Source of the DNA: Hyphomicrobiales bacterium
Lineage (GTDB): Bacteria > Pseudomonadota > Alphaproteobacteria > Rhizobiales > Afifellaceae
Assembly: GCA_013812985.1 (NCBI GenBank)
Contig: JACCSN010000443.1
Location: 1-6,229 of the forward strand
Direction of reading: 5' to 3'
Length of the DNA: 6,229 nt
A program made the position numbers and the translations under genes. The notes beneath the pieces are model-generated. The model searched no databases. It saw only the letters and a list, made by a program, of their open reading frames with translations, and had not been told where the DNA came from. Position 1 is the first letter of the stretch. Every line of letters begins with the position of its first letter. Below are positions 1 through 5,076 of this stretch, piece after piece.

Positions 1-848
1 ATCGCATAACCGAGCAGGTGGCGGGCGCGCTGCAGCCTTCCATTCGCGTCGCCGAGATCGAACGCTCGCGGCGCAAGCGGCCGCAGGATCTGGGCGCCTA
101 CGATTATGCCATGCGCGCGATGCCGCACGTCTGGGCGCTGGAGAAGGAAGAGAGCGCCAAGGCGCTCGAACTGCTCGACCGGGCGCTCGCGATCGATCCG
201 GATTATCCGCTTGCCCTGTCGCTCGCGGGTTGGTGCCATGCACTGCGCTCGGTCTACAACTGGGCGGAGGACATCGCGCAGAGCCAGGCTTTGGCGCGGA
301 CGCTGGCCGAACGAGCGGCCGAGCTGAGCGGCGACGATCCGCTAATTCTCGCGGTGCTGGGCGCGGTGCATACTTTCGTGCGCAATCATGGAACCGCGCG
401 CGTGCTGCTGGAGCGTGCGCTCGCCATCGATCCTAACGCGGCCTGGGCATGGAGCCGACTTGCATGGCTTGACAACTATTCCGACCGGCCGGAGGCTGCG
501 CTTGAGAAATTCGAGCGCTCCATGCGCCTGAGCCCGCTCGATCCGATGAATTTCAACAATTATGTCGGCATGGCTTCCGCGCATGAAGTCGCGCAGGATT
601 ACGACAAGGCCGCCGCGTTTTACCGACGCGGGCTGGAGGAACGGCCGCACGCCATGTGGATCTACCGCAATCTGGCATCGTCGTTGTCCGGAGCGGGCCG
701 GATGGAGGAGGCTAATGACGCCTATGCGCAAATGATGCTCAGCTATCCGGAACTGACGGCGGCCAAGCTCCGACAAGCGATGGTCTTCTCACCCGCCGCC
801 CTTGACCGTATGGTCGATAATCTCAAGAAGCTGGGATTGCCGGATTGA
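1..848 (+). CDS. TPR-repeat protein, C-terminal part (probable cyclase/TPR or winged-helix/TPR regulator), 5' truncated by window edge
   Basis: The frame is open from the left edge (first full codon at base 3) to TGA at 846-848, giving 281 visible residues; the true start lies outside. The visible part is nearly all helical, with tetratricopeptide-like repeats. Examples are a segment ending ALELLDRALAIDPDYPLAL, a second ending LLERALAIDPNAAWAWSRLA, a third with ALEKFERSMRLSPLDP, and a fourth with AAFYRRGLEERPHAMWIYRNLA. The opening residues (RITEQVAGALQPSIRVAEIE, then RSRRKRP and AYDYAMRAMPH) match the linker that in alphaproteobacteria typically joins a class III adenylate/guanylate cyclase domain, or a winged-helix DNA-binding domain, to a TPR tail. 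That linker resemblance is from memory, and the catalytic or DNA-binding half is not visible, so the type is inferred. TPRs generally mediate protein-protein contacts. No signal peptide or membrane segment is seen. The gene ends 41 bp before the cysteine synthase gene on the same strand, so co-transcription is possible. Confidence 0.8.
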   Translation, partial: RITEQVAGALQPSIRVAEIERSRRKRPQDLGAYDYAMRAMPHVWALEKEESAKALELLDRALAIDPDYPLALSLAGWCHALRSVYNWAEDIAQSQALARTLAERAAELSGDDPLILAVLGAVHTFVRNHGTARVLLERALAIDPNAAWAWSRLAWLDNYSDRPEAALEKFERSMRLSPLDPMNFNNYVGMASAHEVAQDYDKAAAFYRRGLEERPHAMWIYRNLASSLSGAGRMEEANDAYAQMMLSYPELTAAKLRQAMVFSPAALDRMVDNLKKLGLPD

Positions 849-877
849 TGCGGACGGTGGCCGGAACCGGCGGCATG

Positions 878-883
878 GGAGGG
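878..883 (+). promoter_or_regulatory. Ribosome binding site deciding the cysK start
   Basis: GGAGGG lies 6 bases before the ATG at 890. It is the strongest Shine-Dalgarno match near any start in the window. It favours 890 over the in-frame ATGs at 848 (which overlaps the upstream stop as TGATG) and 875. Starting at 890 also puts the conserved ILETVGNTP motif at residue 8, as is usual for cysteine synthases. Confidence 0.75.
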
Positions 884-889
884 CAACGG

Positions 890-1939
890 ATGGGGCGCAA
901 ATTCCAGAACATTCTCGAGACGGTCGGCAATACGCCGGTCGTCAGGATCAACCGGCTGGGGCCGGCGGGAATCCATCTGTTCGTCAAGATCGAGGCCTTC
1001 AACCCGCTCGGCTCGGTGAAGGATCGATTGGCTCTCGCGGTGATCGAGGACGCCGAGCGGTCCGGGCAACTCAAGCCGGGCCAAACGGTGATCGAGGCGA
1101 CCAGCGGCAACACCGGAATCGGGCTCGCCATGGTCTGCGCGCAGAAGGGCTACCCCCTGGTGGTGACGATGGCCGAACCGTTCAGCGTCGAACGACGGAG
1201 GATGATGCGTTTTCTCGGCGCCAAGGTAGTGGTGACTCCGGCCGCGCTGCGCGGCACCGGCATGGTGACGAAAGCCGTGGAACTTGCGCGGGCGCATGGC
1301 TGGTTCCTCACGCGCCAGTTCGAGAACGAAGCCAATGCCGACATGCATTCGCGCACGACCGCGCGGGAAATCCTCGACGATTTTGCCGGCGAGCCGCTGG
1401 ACTATTGGGTCACCGGCTACGGCACCGGCGGCACCCTCAAGGGCGTCGGGCGCGTATTTGCGAAGGAAAGACCGGAGACAAGGATCATCGTGTGCGAGCC
1501 GCGGGAGGCGCCGCTCCTCGGCAGCGGGGTGCCCCAAGAGCGCAATCCGGACGGCTCGGCGGCTGCCGGCCATCCCGCGTTCAAGTCGCATCCGATGCAG
1601 GGCTGGACGCCGGACTTCATTCCGAAGCTGACGGGCGACGCGATGGACATGAAGCTGATCGACCGCATCCTGCCGATCTCGAACGACGACGCGATCCGCT
1701 GCAGCGGCGACCTGGCGACCAAGGAAGGAATCTTCGTCGGCATCACATCGGGAGCGACGTTCGCCGGCGCGCTGCGCATCTGCGAAGAAGCCGAAAAGGG
1801 CGCGACCGTGCTCTGCATGCTGCCGGACACCGGCGAACGCTATCTCAGCACGCCACTCTTCGCCAACGTCTCGGCCGACATGACCGACGCGGAAATGGAG
1901 ATTTCACGCTCGACGCCCGGCGCCCAGCTGAATGCTTGA
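890..1939 (+). CDS. cysK: Cysteine synthase A (O-acetylserine sulfhydrylase type), PLP-dependent
   Basis: The protein has 349 residues. The family joins O-acetyl-L-serine and sulfide to give L-cysteine and acetate, the last step of cysteine synthesis, in the cytoplasm. Family landmarks are present in order: ETVGNTPVVRINRL at 10-23; NPLGSVKDR at 38-46, where K44 is the expected Schiff-base lysine; the substrate loop EATSGNTG at 69-76; the phosphate-binding glycine loop GYGTGGT at 176-182; GITSGA at 284-289; and PDTGERYLST at 312-321, where S320 sits where the family serine contacts the PLP ring nitrogen. E. coli CysK is about 320 residues. The extra length lies mainly in a loop at about 210-236 (GSGVPQERNPDGS, then AAAGHPAFKSHPMQG) before DFIPKL, and in a short C-terminal tail. 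The start at 890 is chosen for its strong upstream GGAGGG. The family also contains cystathionine beta-synthase-like and O-phosphoserine-using enzymes, so the exact substrate is inferred. It follows the TPR gene by 41 bp and converges on the reductase gene. Confidence 0.9.
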   Translation: MGRKFQNILETVGNTPVVRINRLGPAGIHLFVKIEAFNPLGSVKDRLALAVIEDAERSGQLKPGQTVIEATSGNTGIGLAMVCAQKGYPLVVTMAEPFSVERRRMMRFLGAKVVVTPAALRGTGMVTKAVELARAHGWFLTRQFENEANADMHSRTTAREILDDFAGEPLDYWVTGYGTGGTLKGVGRVFAKERPETRIIVCEPREAPLLGSGVPQERNPDGSAAAGHPAFKSHPMQGWTPDFIPKLTGDAMDMKLIDRILPISNDDAIRCSGDLATKEGIFVGITSGATFAGALRICEEAEKGATVLCMLPDTGERYLSTPLFANVSADMTDAEMEISRSTPGAQLNA

Positions 1940-1984
1940 AACCGACTTCTGCGGCGATCAGCAGCATTTATTCGGCCGCCTGAT

Positions 1985-2006
1985 CTCCGGTTTTCCGTCG
2001 GAGTTT
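1985..2006 (+). terminator. Weak candidate terminator after cysK
   Basis: CTCCG (1985-1989) pairs with CGGAG (1999-2003) around a 9-base loop and is followed by only three T residues. A second, longer-loop pairing, GATCAG (1956-1961) with CTGATC (1980-1985), overlaps it. The hairpin lies between two convergent genes, where a terminator would be expected. The stem is short and the T-run poor, so it may be weak or not function at all. Confidence 0.3.
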
Positions 2007-2011
2007 CATCG

Positions 2012-3454
2012 CTAGCCGAAGCGGCGAAAGAGCCGGATCGCGCGGCCGATCCACGGCGAGGCGAGCTTCGGCGTGTAGAAGCCGATGGCGGCGCGGCGGG
2101 CGCTTTCCGAGCGGGTCGGATATGGGAACACCGCGGAGGCGAGGCTCTTCACCCTCATGCCATCGGAGATGGCGAGCACCCAGGGCGCGATCAGCTCGCC
2201 GGCGTCGCGCCCTAAGATGTCGACGCCCAGGATGCGCCCATTCCGGCCGGCCAGCACCTTGACCAGCCCGCGCGTGGCCCGTTCCGTTTGCGCCCGGTCG
2301 TTCTCGGAGAACGGCCAGCGCAGCACCTGCACCTTGCCGCCCTTCTTCAGCGCTTCATCCTCCGTCAGGCCGACATGGGCGAGCTCGGGATCGGTGAAGG
2401 TCACCCAGGGGAGAATGCCGTCCTTCACCCGCCCGCCGAAGCGGAACAGGATGGAGCGCACCACGAGCCCGGCCTGGTAGCCGGCCCAATGCGTGAATTG
2501 CGGGCCGCCGCTCACGTCGCCGATCGCATAGACCTGCCGGTTGCTGGTCCTGAGGCTGCGGTCCACCGTCACGCCACGCTTGTCGAATGCGATGCCCGCC
2601 TCGGTCAGCCCGAGTCCCTCCAGGTGAGGCTTGCGGCCGGCGGCGACGAGGAGATGCGTTCCTTCGATCTCCCTGGCGCCCTCGCCGTCCTGAACCGTCG
2701 CGCGCACCCCGCCGCCCTCGCGCCGGGCGACCCGCGTCACCGTCGCGCCTTCGCGGATTTCCATCCCTTCCGCTCGCAGGCCCTCCAGGAGCAGGGCGGC
2801 AAGCTCGGGATCGTCGCGGGAGAGCGCCTTCCCCGCCTCCAGCACGGTCACCTTCGAGCCGAGCCGGCGAAAGGCCTGCGCCATCTCCAGCCCGATCGGC
2901 CCGCCCCCGATGACGACGAGGTGCGCTGGCTTCTCCCGCAGCTCGAAGATCGTCTCATTGGTGAGGTAAGGGGCCGTGTCCAGACCGGGGATCGGCGGAA
3001 TGGCGGGGCCGGACCCGGTCGCCACCACGAAGCGCCGGGCGCTGACCTCCGTCGCCCCGGCTTCGGTCTCGACCACGATCGTGCGCCGGTCCTTGAAACG
3101 CGCCTCGCCGCGGATCACCTGAACGCCCAGTCCGGTGAAGCGTTCGGCGGAATCGTTGGGTGCGATCGCCGCGATCACGCCGTGCACATGATCCATGACA
3201 GCCGCGAAATCGACCTCCGCCTCTCGGACCCTGATGCCGAAACGCCCCGCCTCGCCGATCGTGTGCATGTGGCGCGAAGCGGCGATCAGGGCCTTGGAGG
3301 GAACGCAGCCCGTATTCAGGCAGTCGCCGCCCATCCGCCCACGCTCGATCAGGACGGTCGGGACCTTGAACGCCGCCGCCGCGGCCGCCACCGTGAGGCC
3401 GGCGGATCCCGCGCCGACGACGCAGATGTCCGGTGTCAGGGCGGCCGTCTTCAT
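2012..3454 (-). CDS. FAD-dependent pyridine nucleotide-disulfide oxidoreductase, MerA-like but without mercury-binding cysteines
   Basis: The protein has 480 residues, typical for flavin disulfide reductases (dihydrolipoamide dehydrogenase, glutathione reductase and MerA type). An N-terminal FAD site reads VVGAGSAGL (12-20). The redox-active pair lies in GGDCLNTGCVPSK (C45 and C50). ATGS follows at 145-148. The second Rossmann fold has VIGGGPIGLE (181-190) and ends with an acidic E206 in VTVLEAG, which fits NADH better than NADPH. The second FAD contact is AIGD (310-313), and the C-terminal dimerisation domain starts near 345. Family lipoamide and glutathione reductases carry a catalytic His in HPT..E; here the motif is FPYPTRSE (443-450), with Tyr445 at the His position and Glu450 kept. 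That resembles MerA. However, the N-terminal heavy-metal domain and the C-terminal vicinal Cys pair of MerA are absent, and the protein ends RRFG. It should therefore not be called a mercuric reductase; its substrate is unknown. It is probably cytoplasmic. It starts 7 bp after the TVP38-family gene, with no clear Shine-Dalgarno, suggesting translational coupling. Confidence 0.88.
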   Translation of the reverse strand: MKTAALTPDICVVGAGSAGLTVAAAAAAFKVPTVLIERGRMGGDCLNTGCVPSKALIAASRHMHTIGEAGRFGIRVREAEVDFAAVMDHVHGVIAAIAPNDSAERFTGLGVQVIRGEARFKDRRTIVVETEAGATEVSARRFVVATGSGPAIPPIPGLDTAPYLTNETIFELREKPAHLVVIGGGPIGLEMAQAFRRLGSKVTVLEAGKALSRDDPELAALLLEGLRAEGMEIREGATVTRVARREGGGVRATVQDGEGAREIEGTHLLVAAGRKPHLEGLGLTEAGIAFDKRGVTVDRSLRTSNRQVYAIGDVSGGPQFTHWAGYQAGLVVRSILFRFGGRVKDGILPWVTFTDPELAHVGLTEDEALKKGGKVQVLRWPFSENDRAQTERATRGLVKVLAGRNGRILGVDILGRDAGELIAPWVLAISDGMRVKSLASAVFPYPTRSESARRAAIGFYTPKLASPWIGRAIRLFRRFG

Positions 3455-3461
3455 CGTCGGG

Positions 3462-4226
3462 TCAGACCGGCAAGGCCGGTCTCACATTCCTACGACGCCG
3501 CCAGCGGACGAGCACCGGAACGAGCGCCATCGCCCCCAGGAGCGCCAAAGCGATGAACAGCCCAGCGGAAAGATGCGGCCCGTCACCGTCAAGCGCCGTT
3601 GCGAGCCCCTGGCCGAAATAGGACAGCACGAAGGTCCCAGGCAGGATGCCGATCGCGGTCGCCGCGACATAGGGGGAAAGCCGCATCCCGAACAAAGCCG
3701 CGGCGAGGTTGACCAGCCAGAACGGAAACAGCGGCACGAGACGGAGGAAGAGGAGGTAGTTGAACGCCGATTCCTGAAACCCCGCCCGCAGCTTCTCGCC
3801 GCGCAGACCGGCCCGCTGGGCGAGAAAGTCGCCAAACGATGTGCGGGCGATCAGGAAGATCAGCGTCGCCCCGATTGTCGCCGCGACAAGCGCGAGCAGC
3901 GTCCCCAGAACGGCGCCGAACATGAGACCACCCGCGGCGGTCAGGATGCTGGCGCCGGGGAAGGACAGCGCGACGGCCACGATATAGACGACGACATAGA
4001 GCCCGACGGCTAGTAGCGGCCGATCGTCAACGAAATCGGCCAGGTTCGCCTGGTAACGGCGAAGCGCGTCAATCGAGAGGTATTCGTGGAGCCCGAACGC
4101 GTAGGACAGAAGAAGCGCCAAGGCGACTCCGGCCAGCGGCGCCCAGCGCAGCAGCGGCGTGGCGCCGGTCCCCGTCACGGCGCCTTGCCCGGAAGTCGGA
4201 ACCATGGTGCCGCGCATCAACGCCAT
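3462..4226 (-). CDS. TVP38/TMEM64 (DedA-superfamily, SNARE-associated) membrane protein
   Basis: The protein has 254 residues and is polytopic. Hydrophobic segments lie at about 28-46, 71-90, 105-127, 159-180, 186-206 and 219-241. Family hallmarks are the two half-helix, re-entrant style motifs: FPGASILTAAGGLMFG (89-104), and RLVPLFPFWLVNLAAALFGM (162-181) followed by GILPGTFVLSYFGQG (193-207). The C-terminus is basic (RWRRRR at 241-246), which predicts a cytoplasmic end. Members of this superfamily are linked to lipid scrambling or transport and membrane homeostasis; the substrate here is not known. The start at 4226 is the first of three close in-frame ATGs (4226, 4217, 4205). None has a good Shine-Dalgarno, so the N-terminus could be up to seven residues shorter. 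The gene is first in a two-gene unit with the disulfide reductase. The same two domains are known fused in single proteins in some bacteria, which supports a joint function. Confidence 0.88.
   Translation of the reverse strand: MALMRGTMVPTSGQGAVTGTGATPLLRWAPLAGVALALLLSYAFGLHEYLSIDALRRYQANLADFVDDRPLLAVGLYVVVYIVAVALSFPGASILTAAGGLMFGAVLGTLLALVAATIGATLIFLIARTSFGDFLAQRAGLRGEKLRAGFQESAFNYLLFLRLVPLFPFWLVNLAAALFGMRLSPYVAATAIGILPGTFVLSYFGQGLATALDGDGPHLSAGLFIALALLGAMALVPVLVRWRRRRNVRPALPV
3464..3482 (-). promoter_or_regulatory. Intercistronic hairpin over the end of the TVP38 gene, before the reductase start
   Basis: A perfect 8-bp inverted repeat, AGACCGGC and GCCGGTCT, flanks a 3-base loop. It covers the last codons and part of the stop codon of the membrane-protein gene, and ends 9 bases before the reductase ATG. 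On the transcribed strand it is followed by GACCCGACG, with no T-run, so it is not an intrinsic terminator. It may affect reductase translation or mRNA stability. A ribosome finishing the upstream gene would melt it, which fits translational coupling. Confidence 0.5.
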
Positions 4227-4294
4227 CCGGAAATGCCCATGTTCTCGCCCCGCGACGTGCGCAATGTGTGCTTCGACCCGCTAGCTCTTGGGCC

Positions 4295-4324
4295 ATCCTA
4301 CACACTCCGCCGGCAAAGTGTCGG
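4295..4324 (-). promoter_or_regulatory. Candidate promoter of the TVP38-reductase unit
   Basis: Read on the minus strand, CCGACA (4324-4319) and TAGGAT (4300-4295) are separated by 18 bases. Each matches the sigma70 consensus at four of six positions. Transcription would start near 4288 and leave a leader of about 60 bases. The match is modest. It is the best I could find upstream of the gene, and is made more interesting by the dyad that fills its spacer. Confidence 0.35.
4302..4321. promoter_or_regulatory. 20-bp imperfect palindrome, candidate operator
   Basis: The plus strand reads ACACT CC GCCGGC AA AGTGT, symmetric at 16 of 20 positions about its centre. It fills the spacer and the edge of the -35 element of the candidate minus-strand promoter, a placement typical of dimeric regulators. 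By rough hand estimate, dyads this good arise by chance a few times in a window of this size and base composition, so position rather than symmetry is the main support. Confidence 0.35.
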
Positions 4325-4395
4325 CACGGATTCATGAGGGCCGACCCGGTCCGCCTCACCGATGCGTGACGAACGCGGCCTTTCGTCCGGCCTCG

Positions 4396-4424
4396 TTGAC
4401 TTGGCCGCGGGTTTCACCCTATAT
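4396..4424 (+). promoter_or_regulatory. Sigma70-type promoter of the rpmH-rnpA-yidC operon
   Basis: TTGACT (4396-4401) and CTATAT (4419-4424) are 17 bases apart, close to the alphaproteobacterial housekeeping pattern (TTGAC, then a T/A-rich -10). It is the best promoter match in the window and points at rpmH. A start near 4431 would leave an untranslated leader of about 120 bases. Confidence 0.7.
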
Positions 4425-4440
4425 CGCGCACGGTCGATCG

Positions 4441-4455
4441 GAGCCTCGCGGGCTC
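4441..4455 (+). promoter_or_regulatory. Hairpin near the 5' end of the rpmH leader
   Basis: GAGCC (4441-4445) and GGCTC (4451-4455) form a perfect 5-bp stem with loop TCGCG, about 10 bases after the predicted transcription start. There is no following T-run. It could stabilise the 5' end of the transcript, or it may be incidental in this GC-rich leader. Confidence 0.25.
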
Positions 4456-4529
4456 GCGCGTTCCGGCACTATCCCGAACATCGGCAGGCGCGGTCCTTGA
4501 CAGGCGGGCGGCTGCTTTTCGCCAAGATT

Positions 4530-4554
4530 GAGGGCCGCCGACGCGGCATGGACA
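4530..4554 (+). promoter_or_regulatory. Unusual rpmH ribosome binding site with a hairpin in the spacer
   Basis: The only good Shine-Dalgarno-like sequence before rpmH is GAGG (4530-4533), 21 bases from the ATG and too far on its own. The bases between include a perfect hairpin, GCCGC-CGAC-GCGGC (4534-4547), directly next to it. Folding that hairpin would leave 7 unpaired bases (4548-4554) before the ATG, an ideal distance. Confidence 0.4.
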
Positions 4555-4689
4555 ATGAAAAGAACCTATCAACCGAGCCGCCTGGTTCGCAAGCGCCGCC
4601 ACGGGTTCCGCGCCCGCATGGCCACCGCCAACGGTCGCAAGGTGCTCGCACGGCGCCGGGCGAAAGGGCGCAAGCGCCTGTCCGCGTAA
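4555..4689 (+). CDS. rpmH: 50S ribosomal protein L34
   Basis: The protein has 44 residues, a normal length for bL34, and is extremely basic. It begins MKRTYQPS and contains [13 protein letters not shown] (12-24), then [19 protein letters not shown] to the end. This is the near-invariant L34 pattern (MKRT[FY]QPS, HGFRARM, GR.VL..RR.KGR.RL). L34 is a small component of the large ribosomal subunit that binds 23S rRNA. The ATG at 4555 is fixed by the MKRT start; an out-of-frame ATG at 4548 is not used for L34. The gene stops 12 bp before rnpA, the usual neighbour. The promoter at 4396-4424 and the hairpin-bridged ribosome binding site lie upstream. Confidence 0.97.
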   Translation: MKRTYQPSRLVRKRRHGFRARMATANGRKVLARRRAKGRKRLSA

Positions 4690-4701
4690 TCGGTCAGGCC
4701 C

Positions 4702-5076
4702 ATGCTTGAGCGCCTGAAGAAAAGGCGCGACTTCCTCGCCGCCGCCAAGGGCCGTAAAGCCGCGCGGTGCGGCTTCGTTCTGGAAATCGGGCGGCGCGGC
4801 GATGTTGCGCCGGCCCGATTCGGCTTCACGGTCTCCAAGCGGGTGTCCAAGAAGGCGGTCGAGCGCAATCGCATCAGGCGCCGGCTGAAGGAAGCCGTGC
4901 GTCTCAGCGCGGCCGAACACGCGCAGGACGGCTGCGACTACGTCCTGGTCGGCCGCCGGCAGGCCATGACGGAAAGCTTCGACGCTTTGCGAGCCGACCT
5001 TGCCGGAGCATTGGCGCAGGCATCCCGCCCTGCCGCCCGGCGCGTCCGAGACGAGGCGCAGAGTTCCAGCCGATGA
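4702..5076 (+). CDS. rnpA: Ribonuclease P protein component
   Basis: The protein has 124 residues, a usual length. It is the protein subunit that binds the catalytic RNase P RNA and helps process the 5' ends of precursor tRNAs. It begins MLERLKKRRDFL, a typical alphaproteobacterial start. RFGFTVSKRVSKKAVERNRIRRRLKEAVR (39-67) carries the family core, with the RNR signature at R55-N56-R57. This is followed by DYVLVGRR (79-86), the conserved strand before the last helix. The C-terminal tail from about 108 is Arg/Ser-rich and probably disordered. The start has only a weak AGG (4696-4698), 3 bases before the ATG, so its translation may depend on ribosomes leaving rpmH 12 bp upstream. Its stop overlaps the yidC start as ATGA. 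Confidence 0.95.
   Translation: MLERLKKRRDFLAAAKGRKAARCGFVLEIGRRGDVAPARFGFTVSKRVSKKAVERNRIRRRLKEAVRLSAAEHAQDGCDYVLVGRRQAMTESFDALRADLAGALAQASRPAARRVRDEAQSSSR

Larger units (their letters stand above)
4227..4554. other. Divergent intergenic control region between the TVP38 gene and rpmH
   Basis: These 328 bp separate a minus-strand unit from the plus-strand rpmH operon. I see no convincing gene in it. Open frames that cross it have no recognisable family or ribosome binding site. It holds a good plus-strand promoter (4396-4424), a weaker minus-strand promoter candidate (4295-4324) with an embedded dyad, a 6-bp inverted repeat GACGAA/TTCGTC (4368-4373 and 4382-4387), and a leader with two small perfect hairpins (4441-4455 and 4534-4547). 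No DnaA box cluster or AT-rich unwinding element was noticed, so there is no sign that it is a replication origin, although rpmH sits near oriC in some bacteria. Confidence 0.7.

Noticed and set aside
469..474. TTGACA inside the TPR gene, a possible internal promoter for cysK.
   Set aside because: No -10 element at the right spacing, and it lies about 420 bases before the start.
802..1983. A 393-residue plus-strand frame overlapping the cysteine synthase gene.
   Set aside because: It is an out-of-frame, Arg/Gly-rich shadow of a clearly identified enzyme, with no ribosome binding site.
2012..3454. Calling the flavoprotein a mercuric reductase (merA) with a mercury resistance locus.
   Set aside because: The N-terminal metal-binding domain and the C-terminal cysteine pair are missing, and no merR, merT or merP-like gene is visible. 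The adjacent membrane protein is of the TVP38 family, not MerT.
2288..3556. A 422-residue plus-strand open frame opposite the reductase.
   Set aside because: The reductase on the other strand has every family motif. The plus-strand product is low-complexity and matches no known fold.
4497..4502. A perfect TTGACA hexamer in the rpmH leader, suggesting a second promoter.
   Set aside because: No acceptable -10 sequence lies 16-19 bases downstream; the bases there are GC-rich (CGCCAA).
4227..4554. A possible replication origin next to rpmH.
   Set aside because: No dnaA gene, DnaA box cluster or AT-rich unwinding region was seen.
4362..4709. A second plus-strand frame running through all of rpmH (out-of-frame ATG at 4548) and stopping inside the rnpA start, recalling the overlapping rpmH/rnpA of Thermus.
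   Set aside because: The frame is not that of rnpA, so it cannot be an N-terminal extension of RnpA. Its product has no recognisable family and looks like the Pro/Arg-rich read-through expected in GC-rich DNA.
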